A DNA stretch of 64,000 nt from Skeletonema tropicum (lineage: Eukaryota > Bacillariophyta > Thalassiosirophyceae > Thalassiosirales > Thalassiosiraceae). Every line of letters begins with the position of its first letter. Within the stretch, counting starts at the first letter, position 1. The notes beneath the pieces are model-generated. The model did no database searches. It had not been told where the DNA came from and was given only the letters and a program-made list of their open reading frames with translations. Positions 42,815 through 52,166 of the stretch are shown in pieces. A program made the position numbers and the translations under genes. Where the stretch lies: the NCBI GenBank assembly GCA_037178625.1, contig CM074131.1:3410001-3474000 (forward strand), read 5' to 3'.

Positions 42815-44263
42815 ATGAAGAACGAAATAGACAGATCCAACACGCCTCTAACATTTAATTGGGTCGAGGATAATGAACATCATCACCACCGATCAAAGAG
42901 ACCAGCAGGTCCCATGGTCTACTATGGCCCACTCACATTAGAGGCACATGAACGATATCAGCAAAACAAAGAGGCACCAAACATAGTGACACATAGTAGC
43001 AGTGACTCAGCTGTTACGGCGAAAGACGAGCCTAAGAAGACTACTAGAACATTGCCAACAGTGGCAGAAGTTGTGGTTGTCATCACAACGACAAGTTTGG
43101 CGTTTGTCGTAGCGATTCCTTTTGGGCTATTGGTATTCTTTTTGATTGAATCATCTATCCGAATCTTGCGCAATACATTGCATTCATTCCGCATCGCTTC
43201 TGCAGCAGATGCTGCTATCATGGAGATTGCCGAGATCATCAACAAAACTTCGTTCGAAGAGGTTGGGCTTACATCAGTATCAGCTGCGATACTCAAGTAC
43301 GCCAAGATGGCCCTCTGGCCATTCGTGCTATTCGTGCCGTCATTCTTTCTTTACTCTCACCTAGTAGTCGGAATGACTTCCGAAAATCAAAGCAGAGACA
43401 GAAAAAAGATGACGTGGAAAGTTCTATTGTCGCTTATTTCACTCTTTGCATTCTTGGAAATGATGCTGGCGATGGCTGATACAAGTAAATGGACGCTGCT
43501 TGGAATAACTTCTGTATTTCCACTGCTGATGATGATTTTGGCAAGATTCTCGATAGCTTCTGCAGACATGTATGGCTCATTAGACATTCTTAGTCCATGT
43601 GGCAATTACACAGTAGCAGCAACAACTATGGATTCCGTCGAGGGCATGGAACGTAAGTTTTCGATCTCTCGCCATAAAGTACTTCTCTGGTGCACTCTCT
43701 CACTTACTTCTTCCTTTTGTCCACAATATACAGCCCAAACACCAGCAGCAATTGCCTCCGCAATCGTTTTGGTGGCATTCTTTGCTACCATTGCGCACAG
43801 TTGCTCACTCGTAGATCGCAAGAGAAATCACAGAAACCGACTTTCCACGACACATGGAGTTTTTGCCGCACTATCAATCAGCGAAGCAATCATCCTGGCA
43901 AAGGAATGGTATTCCGAAAGATCAATCCTTCTATTCTTGGCAGAAACTTTGGGATTCCTCTTCATTTTTCTTCCATTCATCGCTGGCATTGTTCATCGGC
44001 TACTCGAGCCATTATACATTTTATCAGTGCCTCTATCATCACTCGCAATCTGCACAATTACCGGGCTTTCTCCCGTTAGCTTGATTGGGTTAGTCGTATC
44101 AATCTTGCTCGCTTTCATTGGAACGAACATCTTGCTCTGCACACTGTTGTTGTCGTATCGATTTTATTCGTGGCTGATTCATAGACACTTGACACTGCTC
44201 ATATTCTTTGCTTGGCTTGTAATGTTTACTGGACTTTTGAATGAGAGTGAAGTGATGCACTGA
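42815..44263 (+). CDS. Polytopic membrane protein, unknown function (482 aa)
   Basis: The first ATG of the frame is at 42,815 (MKNEIDRSNTPLTFNW). A hydrophilic leader with HHHHRSK is followed by about ten hydrophobic segments, including VVVVITTTSLAFVVAIPFGL, WPFVLFVPSFFLYSHLVVGM, LFLAETLGFLFIFLPFIAGI and LTLLIFFAWLVMFTGLL. No transporter signature was recognised. The last ~35 residues of the leader contain a GPMVYYGPLTLEAHERYQQ phrase. The immediate 5' flank is a dispersed repeat. The frame is uninterrupted and probably expressed; an integral membrane role is all that can be said. Confidence 0.72.
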   Translation: MKNEIDRSNTPLTFNWVEDNEHHHHRSKRPAGPMVYYGPLTLEAHERYQQNKEAPNIVTHSSSDSAVTAKDEPKKTTRTLPTVAEVVVVITTTSLAFVVAIPFGLLVFFLIESSIRILRNTLHSFRIASAADAAIMEIAEIINKTSFEEVGLTSVSAAILKYAKMALWPFVLFVPSFFLYSHLVVGMTSENQSRDRKKMTWKVLLSLISLFAFLEMMLAMADTSKWTLLGITSVFPLLMMILARFSIASADMYGSLDILSPCGNYTVAATTMDSVEGMERKFSISRHKVLLWCTLSLTSSFCPQYTAQTPAAIASAIVLVAFFATIAHSCSLVDRKRNHRNRLSTTHGVFAALSISEAIILAKEWYSERSILLFLAETLGFLFIFLPFIAGIVHRLLEPLYILSVPLSSLAICTITGLSPVSLIGLVVSILLAFIGTNILLCTLLLSYRFYSWLIHRHLTLLIFFAWLVMFTGLLNESEVMH

Positions 44264-44993
44264 TGAGAAATCGTGTAGCATAGGGACTCTCACACTAATC
44301 ATCTAGATATATAGTGATCTGGACTTTACAGCCGTCTCTATCTCGATAAATACAGACATTTTTCATCACTACAATCAGCAGCTTCGACATTCACTTTAGC
44401 CAATCAGGTAGATATATTCACTGCGCGGTTAACTTAATCGTTTGCTCAATCAGTGATACTGATGGCGACTTGATGGCTTAATGGTTTGCGTTTTTCATCA
44501 GATATACAATATTAATTCAGTCTGCAGTTCGAGTATCGAGTAGCCTCCCTTCAACTGGTGGTAACCGAGACCACGGAGCTCAATGGGATGCTGCAAAATC
44601 GGTACATCTGTCGTCATCACTCTCACTGCTCTACAATCTATGCCATCGGCACAGAATCACTTCCAAACAGCGCTGGCAACAGTCGGGCGGGTGGGATATA
44701 TTGAGTGCCAAAAAATAATAATCAAAGAGGCCTCGCGACAATACGACAGATTAGTGCACTGTAAATTACATATCGTGAATTAACGGCTCATTTTTTGAAT
44801 GATTACTTAAAGCGAGCATTTACAATACTTAAAGTTCAAGTTGTTTACTTGAACGTTTTGCAGAACACTAATGACAGCGTGCTGGCAAAAGCGGCAGCAC
44901 CGCACCATTATGCAGTAGGCAATTATGATGTGATTATGCACCATACTTAATACTTAGACCATAGACCATAGACCATAGCACCAGACCTCAACC
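44264..44993. other. Intergenic, upstream of the HA-repeat gene
   Basis: No gene is recognised. Near 44,959 a short run of ACCATAG(A)CCATAG repeats precedes the ATG at 44,994. Confidence 0.45.
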
Positions 44994-46331
44994 ATGAACA
45001 ACACCAACTCCCTCATCGATCAAGCCAACTACAATCTAGAAGCCGCCAAGGCAGATCTCGACCTCCACGAGGCAGAACTCGAAGCGGCCCAAGCTCGCTA
45101 CAACGAAGCAAGGTCTCGTTACGATGATGCCATGCAGAATTTTCTTGAGGCGGATTTATTACGTGTTTGTAGATGGAATCAAATGGTGAGTGTTTATATA
45201 GTTCTGTAGCGTAGCTTTAGGATATATGATTGGGTTCGTTATCAATCTCATCATGGTTGGTTTGTATCTGTCGTGATATATATAGTATCACAGGTTAATT
45301 CAATGGAAAGAAGATCACGACGGCGATACAATTGTGCCTACATCAAAGGATTCAACTGATGATGAGAAAAAATTGGCCAAATGGTAAGTTATAGTTGATT
45401 CATGCGGTAACATCTCCACTACTAGACAACTTGACTAACATAATTGACATCAGGGTCCAAAATCAACGAGTCTTTTACAAATACTTCCTCAACGGTGACA
45501 CCAAACACATCAAACAACATCGAATCACCGCACTGGACAAGATAGGATTCGTATGGGATGTATATGAACATCAATGGAATGCAAAATTTGAAGAACTCAA
45601 AGAATATCACGCTGAAAAGAAAACATTTGACGTCCCAAAGAGGGAGAATGCCAAGCTTGCGACATTTGTTCTGACGATGCGCTCGGCTATGAAAAAACGG
45701 AATGAGGGGATTGTGGTACAAAAGAATACAACGCTGACGGAGGAGCGTATCAACAAACTCAACTCAATCAACTTTCACTGGGAGTTTAAACGACCACCCA
45801 GGAATCAACAAAAGCCAACTTCTTCCTGGAATATTCACACAGATTATGATCATTTTTTTCAACTTTTATCGTCCTTCAAGGAAGAGTAAGTTTATCGAAA
45901 TTGTCATATCTTCCCTTGCTAACATTTCGTCCTCACTAACTAATCATGTTGCCTTGGTCAGGTATGGGCACCTTTATGTATCAAAGATGTTGCAAGAGTG
46001 GATCAAGGGAGAAAGTGAACCATCCAATAAGGAATATAAGCGCTTGTCCGTCTTTGTGACGGCAATCAAGAAAGAACACGATGCCTACCGTGAGGGGAAG
46101 CCTTCCGTGTTGACCGAGGAGCGAGTGGAGCAACTTACTGCTTTGGGGATGAAGTGGAAGAAACCACCTAATGAGCCTCGTAAGAGTACGAGTAGTGCTG
46201 AGGATGATCCGAATAGGGAGACGAGGAAGCGTCGCAAAATTGAAGAAGAAGGTGATCAGTCAGAGGATGCCTTTGCTGACGCTAGGGAATACGCTGAAGA
46301 GTATCCCCAAGAGTCAGCTTACAATATTTGA
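44994..46331 (+). CDS. Helicase-associated (HA) domain repeat protein
   Basis: Four exons, 44,994-45,185, 45,286-45,383, 45,454-45,885 and 45,962-46,331, join in frame to 363 aa. The introns are 100, 70 and 76 nt, all GT-AG. Residues ~8-52 form a coiled coil (ANYNLEAAKADLDLHEAELE). Three HA-like units follow: KKLAKWVQNQRVFYK...IGFVWDV, WNAKFEELKEYHAEKK...LNSINFHWEF, and a third with LTEERVEQLTALGMKW. HA domains (PF03457-like) are short helical modules found in bacterial helicases and greatly expanded in diatoms. They are thought to bind nucleic acid. The C-terminus is basic then acidic (ETRKRRKIEEEGDQ), possibly a nuclear signal. Intron 3 is nearly the same sequence as an intron in the gene at 54,694. 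Confidence 0.85.
45886..45961 (+). repeat. Introner-like intron, copy 1 (76 nt)
   Basis: The intron starts GTAAGTTTATCGAAATT, has a CACTAACTAATC branch-like stretch, and ends TCATGTTGCCTTGGTCAG. The 75-nt intron at 54,694-54,768 in an unrelated gene shares both end blocks and most of the middle. Other introns in the window do not resemble it beyond splice consensus. Confidence 0.8.
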
Positions 46332-46430
46332 TTATAAAGTCTGTCTCTCGTGGAGGATTGGTATACCTTTCATAATCTATTTAACTATCCATTATTTGTG
46401 CTTGTGCTCATGACATATTATGTTGCCTTA

Positions 46431-47561
46431 TTACACCTTACCAACCCCACCAAATAAACTCTTGAACCAAATATCTTCCTTGATCATTGGCTCGGGTCGC
46501 GCCACAGGAAATGTAAAATTGACCAGCTTGGGATGGACAGAGTATCGTATCTTTCTCCCTTTGCTTGCCCTTCTATCCACATTTGCCTTATTCGACGCAG
46601 CAGCACCATTGCTAGCACTATTGGGTAGATTTGACGCTCCTCCATCTTCCGTGAGCAACAATGATGTCAAGTCCACATCACCCTCTCCACCACCATTCTT
46701 CTTACGCATGGCTCGTTTCAAACGTTCTGCAGCTTCTTGTGCTGGATCGACTCTTTTCGTAGCAGATCCACTGCCGCCACCGCTGCTTTGTGAAATAAAG
46801 TCTTTGAGCATTTGTTGGTACAATTTGGAATCATCAAATTCCTTCTTTGTCTTATTTGCTGCATCCACCACCGCATTACCTCCTCCTCCTTGAGACGTGG
46901 CAAACTTAACCTGATCCCAAAAAGATAAATCAACAGCCTTACTTTGAAACTTGGATGAATTGACCGACATTCCAGAATGTAATGCTAGATTTGAATGATG
47001 TTTGTTGAGGATTGTTTTCCATGATGTGCGTAGGGATTCATATTCGTTTTGTAATTGTGACGAGAGGGTGTTGTCATCATTGTCATCATCTTCTTCTTCG
47101 CTGTTGCTATTATTGCTTTCATTGTCTTTTGCACCATTCTCTTTTTGAATCAACTCTGCATAATCCACATCATCATCATCATCACTGCTGTCACTATCAT
47201 CTCCTCCATCATCCCTATTATCATCATCTTTGTTCATCTCATGCCCCAACAACTCTCGTCGAGCCACCAACAAATTTTTCATTAATGAATCCACCTCCAC
47301 CTGTACATTATTTCCACCACCAACAACATCATCATCAACACCTCGTCCATTATCGAGACATCTCTGCATCAAAATCCGCAACTCCAACAAAATACTATTC
47401 AACTTGACTTGATCATTCGCCGCCTTACTTTGAGTGAGGGAAGATTGATGCGATTGCTTTCGTTTTTGAGTGGCACGTTCATCGGTTTGTTCGATGGATG
47501 CTAGGGTGGAGAAGAGGCGTTGTTGGGTGGAGGTGGAGGATTTGCGCTTTTTGGAGAACAT
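46431..47561 (-). CDS. BFR2: AATF/BFR2 ribosome-biogenesis protein
   Basis: The ATG at 47,561 (MFSKKRKSSTSTQQ) gives 376 aa. An acidic stretch (DDGGDDSDSSDDDDDVDY) precedes the conserved AATF core: LRTSWKTILNKHHSNLALHS and SFWDQVKFA, then DDSKLYQQMLKDFI. The C-terminal TRAUB domain is plain: VDRRASKGRKIRYSVHPKLV, NFTFPVARPEP and WFKSLFG. In yeast and animals this protein joins the 90S pre-ribosome in the nucleolus and is needed for 18S rRNA processing. It is shorter than human AATF (560 aa) but keeps both hallmark regions. It is a single exon, and its 3' end is 100 bp from the convergent HA-repeat gene. Confidence 0.9.
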   Translation of the reverse strand: MFSKKRKSSTSTQQRLFSTLASIEQTDERATQKRKQSHQSSLTQSKAANDQVKLNSILLELRILMQRCLDNGRGVDDDVVGGGNNVQVEVDSLMKNLLVARRELLGHEMNKDDDNRDDGGDDSDSSDDDDDVDYAELIQKENGAKDNESNNSNSEEEDDDNDDNTLSSQLQNEYESLRTSWKTILNKHHSNLALHSGMSVNSSKFQSKAVDLSFWDQVKFATSQGGGGNAVVDAANKTKKEFDDSKLYQQMLKDFISQSSGGGSGSATKRVDPAQEAAERLKRAMRKKNGGGEGDVDLTSLLLTEDGGASNLPNSASNGAAASNKANVDRRASKGRKIRYSVHPKLVNFTFPVARPEPMIKEDIWFKSLFGGVGKV

Positions 47562-49254
47562 ATTGATTGTTTGATGTTGCTGTTCGATAGTAGAATGAAA
47601 TGTGTCTCTGCTATCCAAAAATGTAGGAGTATAATAGGCTCTGATAGACGTAGATACTTATGATGTGTAGCAGGCAAGAAGTCACATTTATTAGCATCTC
47701 ATCTCCTGCATTTTCTACATTCATTACAAATTATCATTCGATGGATGGAAAAGTTCTTTGATCGACGGACAGTTTGATGGCTGGTACTGTGCGCGTTGTA
47801 TCACGGGGGGTTACGTTTGGCCTTCCCGCGTAATTTTGAGATGGAACGAGAAACGCAAAAAATCCATCATCCACCACACCTTTTACACCGTCACCATGAT
47901 GTCCTCCACTCCTGTGGCCACAGTCAAGCGTGCATATTGAATACGCCTAGAATACTCGGCTTGATCAGTCGCATAAATCATCTTATACGCGCCCAAGCCA
48001 GGAAAACTCAGTCGATCCACCGTAAATGAATAAAATAACGTCGCCATCGACGGCATAAAATTTACCACTTTCACCTCCATTCACCCCTCCTATGGACGTT
48101 TCGGCAATGATATGTTACAAAAGAGAGGATATCCTTTCACCACATCAATGTTATATATACATTGGGCGTCTATTTATCCTTGGGTAGTCCAAAACCATTA
48201 TCTAATCGATAATCAACCACATTTCACAAGTTAGACAGAATCTATTATTTGCTCCTTAAACGCAATGCTGAAATCAACATCGTGAAGGACCGATAACATC
48301 AAATGAGTGGTAATTTATATACCAATTGATCGTATGCGTATATTCGAATACTTCGACAAGTGGATGATGCTTTATAGTGATTATAACACATGGGAGACAG
48401 TGTTATGTATGTTGGTTTTGATGTAGGCTAAATATGCAATGAGTTTTACTGAACAAACAAGTATTTCCTCAGAACTCATTGTTATTATCGCTCCCAAGGA
48501 TGTTTACTATCATAATAATAATAAGCTGATGCTTGTTTGATCGATATGCATCCCGTTTCCATTAGCTTTCGGTTAGTTGTTGCGTTCGACAGAGACGAAA
48601 AACATGTACATTTTTTGTATCATCAAAATGATGTCATAAGAGCTTCCATTCCACTCCAAGGGTCAATTAATCGTCTATCACCATATTATAGTCGATGGAG
48701 AGTGTTGGTTGCCTTCATTGGTGTTATTGTCACTCCTTATTGCAGTAGGGCCAAAGATAAAAATGAACCATTGATGGACATCGAGTTACGACGTTGAGGA
48801 TGGTGTTACCGGCCGAAACATCGGTACACTAAGACACCCACGCCTCCCTATGGATATATACACTCGATTGGTGGGCTACAAGGATCATGCTTTATGTCTC
48901 CATGGGTTATGCACCGGCATGACTCTCCCTCCGACATGAACGGCAATGTTTCATTAGGAAACTTCGCGCACGAAACTTTTTATTGAAGGAATACATCGTA
49001 ACCAATGCTCCGCGTTTTCTGCGCAGGGGTCGGGTGGTATATGATGAAGCTACTGTAAAAAAACGCGGAGGGTTTGCCATGTACTGGTGTAATGGTAGGA
49101 GATGTTCTCCGCTGTATAGTGTCTATGGTTGAGGATTTTTTTGAAGTTTGTGCCATTGTGTGTGATTTTTGCGTGGGGTGACGGAACTTTTCGAAGTCAG
49201 TTAGGTGTCTCAATATTTTTCTAATTTAGTCGAGATTAAGTGGCGTAACCCCGT
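47562..49254. other. Gene-free; diverged copy of the 7.4-8.4 kb element interior
   Basis: 47,870-48,880 aligns in patches, in the same order and orientation, with 7,430-8,430. Matched blocks include CACCATGATGTCCTCCACTC, ATAACGTCGCCATCGACGGC and CCTCCCTATGGATATATA. The TIRs seen at 7,303 and 8,892 are not found here. On the minus strand, matched peptides recur with stops between them (FMPSMATLF, MET-x-x-ISIK-x-A, HPWE). A relative of the element, or an old shared gene within it, is the likely source. Confidence 0.65.
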
Positions 49255-49759
49255 GATACTGTACGTTTGCTTTCAAATCCTACATAAAAGTTTGAAAACC
49301 ACTTTTTGTAGCTTCCAGAAGGAATTTTTCGAAAATTCTTTTCGACATTACCTCTGTCGGAACTAGTAGAGTGCACTGTCGAAGCCCAAAATTAATAATT
49401 TTGCACTCCTCTACTTCAAAAGTGGTTTTCAAAGCCTATTTTACCATACTCGAGAAAGATCAGTTTATTTTTGTCTGTGTGTTAATAACTGGCACTCATG
49501 AACTAATTCCTACGTATGTAAGGTAAAACTAAGTCTTTTGCCCTGACTCACTTCCGATAATGGCATCTAAAACGACACAACCATGGTGAAAATGGGCTTC
49601 CTACGACTAGCCATAACTCAGTAACTACTAGGATGTTGACCCTATTTCAAAGCGTCAATGTTATTTATATTGTCCGTAGAAGCTCATTGATACCTCACTT
49701 GTCCACTAACTCCCGTTATTGAAGTCAAAGGTAGGATTTGAGGGCAAACGTACAGTATC
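49255..49759. mobile_element. Nested inverted-repeat (foldback/MITE-like) element, 505 bp
   Basis: A 29-bp inverted repeat (GATACTGTACGTTTGC...TCAAATCCTAC) lies at 49,255-49,283 and 49,731-49,759 with two mismatches. Inside, TTTGAAAACCACTTTT near 49,290 pairs with AAAAGTGGTTTTCAAA near 49,420, giving a second hairpin. No ORF. Target-site duplication not identified. Confidence 0.65.
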
Positions 49760-49781
49760 GTACCACAGTTGTATCAGGAGT

Positions 49782-50175
49782 GGCTAAGTGTATGGTCAGG
49801 CTCCCTAAAAATGGCTAATTTATCTGTTCTCAGCCGCTACTGGGGCTAACCTACCCTTTTATAGGCTTAAAATGCTCGTCTCGATGAGCTTGTTCCAAAT
49901 CAATGAGTTGCTTCCAAAAATAAAAAAATATTTTGTTAGCCCCATTCCCTAGCTTGCCTTGGGGGTTAACCCCAAAAAAGAAGCCCCATCTCCAATTTAC
50001 CCTGGTCTTCAGCTCCATATCACAATTCATTTCACCACGATTCAAAACCTTGCCAAGCAAAGCATGGATTTGAACTCCTCTCACTCTCAGCTTTCCAACG
50101 CTATGTTGATCACTTCTTGAAGTCAAATACTCATTGAGAACAGATTTGCTGGGGAGCCTGACCATACACTTAGCC
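49782..50175. mobile_element. 394-bp MITE with perfect 24-bp TIRs
   Basis: The ends, starting GGCTAAGTGTATGGTCAGG, are perfect inverted repeats at 49,782-49,805 and 50,152-50,175. GAGT flanks both sides (49,778-49,781 and 50,176-50,179), a candidate 4-bp target-site duplication. Similarity continues beyond the TIR (AAATCTGTTCTCA near the right end, TTATCTGTTCTCA near the left). No transposase. The right end abuts the first codons of the truncated FAD oxidase frame. Confidence 0.82.
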
Positions 50176-50177
50176 GA

Positions 50178-51353
50178 GTGTGCCGAAGCAACCCTCATGA
50201 AGAAGACGAGGAGCAATGGATCTGGGAAGCCTGCCCTGAAGACTTTGATATTAATTTCGGAGATCTATGGTTTGCCGTCAGAGGTGGTGGAGGAGGAGCG
50301 TGGGGTGTGGTGACATCTGCATTGCTGCAGCTTCACGAGTATCTTCCTTACAAATGGTTCTGGTTCCATACTTCTTCGGAGGAGTGCTCTCCCTTTGCAT
50401 CAAAATATAATGAGTTTGCGGCAAAGTACCTCATGACGCCATCGCTATTGAATGTGACGAAGGAGAGCAGCCTCGCTTGTGGAGCTCCTGGGGATGGGGA
50501 TCCGAAATCACTACATTGTTACGAAGGAGAAGAAGTTATGGGAGCTTGGGCAAGGTTCCTCGAGCTGAACAACTTGCCCTCAAATGCTTCGGCATGTCTT
50601 GTCAGGTTCTTTCCTGATGCCAAGAGCTATGCAGAGTCGATTTTGATGGGACAAGATAGCCGATTTCCTGGCAAAGTTGCAGATAAGCCTGCTCCTGCAC
50701 TGACGGTTGATTCTCCGATTGGTTTCGTGTTGATCCCACAAGCTTGGATTGATGAAAGCGAAGAAAACATCAATATTTTGCTCGAGAATTCCAGCCCCTA
50801 CTATTCCCATGGAGTTGCTACTCAAAGCTTTTCGGATCAAGCCAATTCACTTTCCTGGTCTCAGCGTGATGCTGCTGTAATGGCATATTTCTTTGGTCCT
50901 GACGATGAAGCTAGAGAAACAAACTTTTGGAGCAATATGTTTCCAAAGATGTATGACATTTCCGACAAGACCAAGTTCCCTCCTGTTTTCGGGGCTAACC
51001 ATGCTGGGCCTTGGCTCTTCGGGCCCCTCAAGGAAGACTGGACGAAGGTTTGTCCTTATGAATGGACACTTGAGGAGCGCAAGGAAAAGTGCATTTCTTC
51101 TCAGGAAGCAATCTACGGAACAGACCTACTCAACCGTCTCGAGGCAATCAAGATGGCTGTCGACCCCAATTTCATGTTCAGTTGCCACAACTGCATCGGA
51201 AATAATCTTGATCTGGCCAAGGCGTCTCACTCTCAAGATGACGAGTCCGTTCCTCCTCCTCCTACAACTATGACACAGCGAAACCGTCTGATGAGCCGTC
51301 AAGTGCATCTGTTGAGTCCTTTTACGCAGCTGCAATCTCCGCAACTGTGCTGA
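50178..51353 (+). pseudogene. FAD-linked oxidase (BBE-like), 5'-truncated
   Basis: The frame is open from the edge of the MITE to 51,353 (391 codons) with no ATG near its start, so it lacks the N-terminal FAD-binding domain. It begins HEEDEEQWIWEACPEDFD, then GDLWFAVRGGGGGAWGVVTS, the Gly-rich phrase found at the end of the FAD_binding_4 domain in berberine-bridge-type oxidases. The substrate domain follows. YGTDLLNRLEAIKMAVDPNF and MFSCHNCIG form the BBE-type C-terminus, where the chain usually ends with K-x-x-x-D-P. The tail is Ser/Gln-rich. The 5' half may have been removed when the MITE region rearranged, or may lie beyond unrecognised introns. Confidence 0.75.
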
Positions 51354-52166
51354 ATTTATTTTTCCTCGTCCTATTTTAAGTGGCTGCCGTAGCTGTAGCT
51401 CAGCTGGCGCACCGGTATCCTAGACATGACAGACATGACACACAAGTTGTTTTGAAACGATCAAAGGGGCACTTCATTTTCTCTAGCTGCATCCAGAGCT
51501 TGTTTTAGTGTTGTTCTTCATAATAAGTTTGCTTAAAAAACGAGTAAGAAAACATATGTGACTGCAAATAGATGTAAATGATGGTATCAATACTCTGCCT
51601 GTCTCTCTCTGAGCTCTCTATGAAGAAGAAAGACCAGCGAAAGGGTTTTATGAGCACGCTTCACCGAAATCATTGCGCCCCTGCGCCCCGCCAAAGCTGG
51701 CACCATAGTATGTCAGGGCTTGCTTGGGAACCCAGCTGGCTCCCATCAGCTGGATTGGATTATCCATAAAAGTGTAATGAAGCAAGAAGCAAGAGATATC
51801 GTAGCGAAGAAGCCGACAGCCAGCAGCCGACGCGAAGATGTAAGCACATGAACGTAAAATGACTGCGACTTTTGCAAAACCTCGAACGGATATTTTACAG
51901 AACGGCCCGCGACTCACACACAGCGCTGCGACGACAACACACAACGATTCACACGTTCACACATGCTGCTCGTGCGAAACAACCATGGCGGAGTCATGGC
52001 GGAGTATCATCTAAAATGCTGCTGTTTGCTTTGACGACACATACAACACACATCACGCAGTTCCGAAGAAGGTCAAACGAAGAGGAACGAGGACACAATT
52101 CAAGCAGCAGCGTGACTTTTAAACTCATCGACACGCAAACAACAGCGCACATCTCATGTCTAAATA
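51354..52166. other. Intergenic, no gene seen
   Basis: No supported gene. A TAGCTCAGCTGGC phrase near 51,394 looks like a tRNA A-box, but no B-box or cloverleaf follows. The right part should contain the promoter of the large membrane-protein gene at 52,167. Confidence 0.5.

Noticed and set aside
49851..50216. 121-codon minus-strand ORF across the MITE
   Set aside because: It spans the TIR and the target duplication, so it cannot be a pre-existing gene, and has no family motif.
51390..51465. Possible tRNA (TAGCTCAGCTGGC A-box-like text)
   Set aside because: No GGTTCRA-type B-box follows and the D and acceptor stems cannot be paired.
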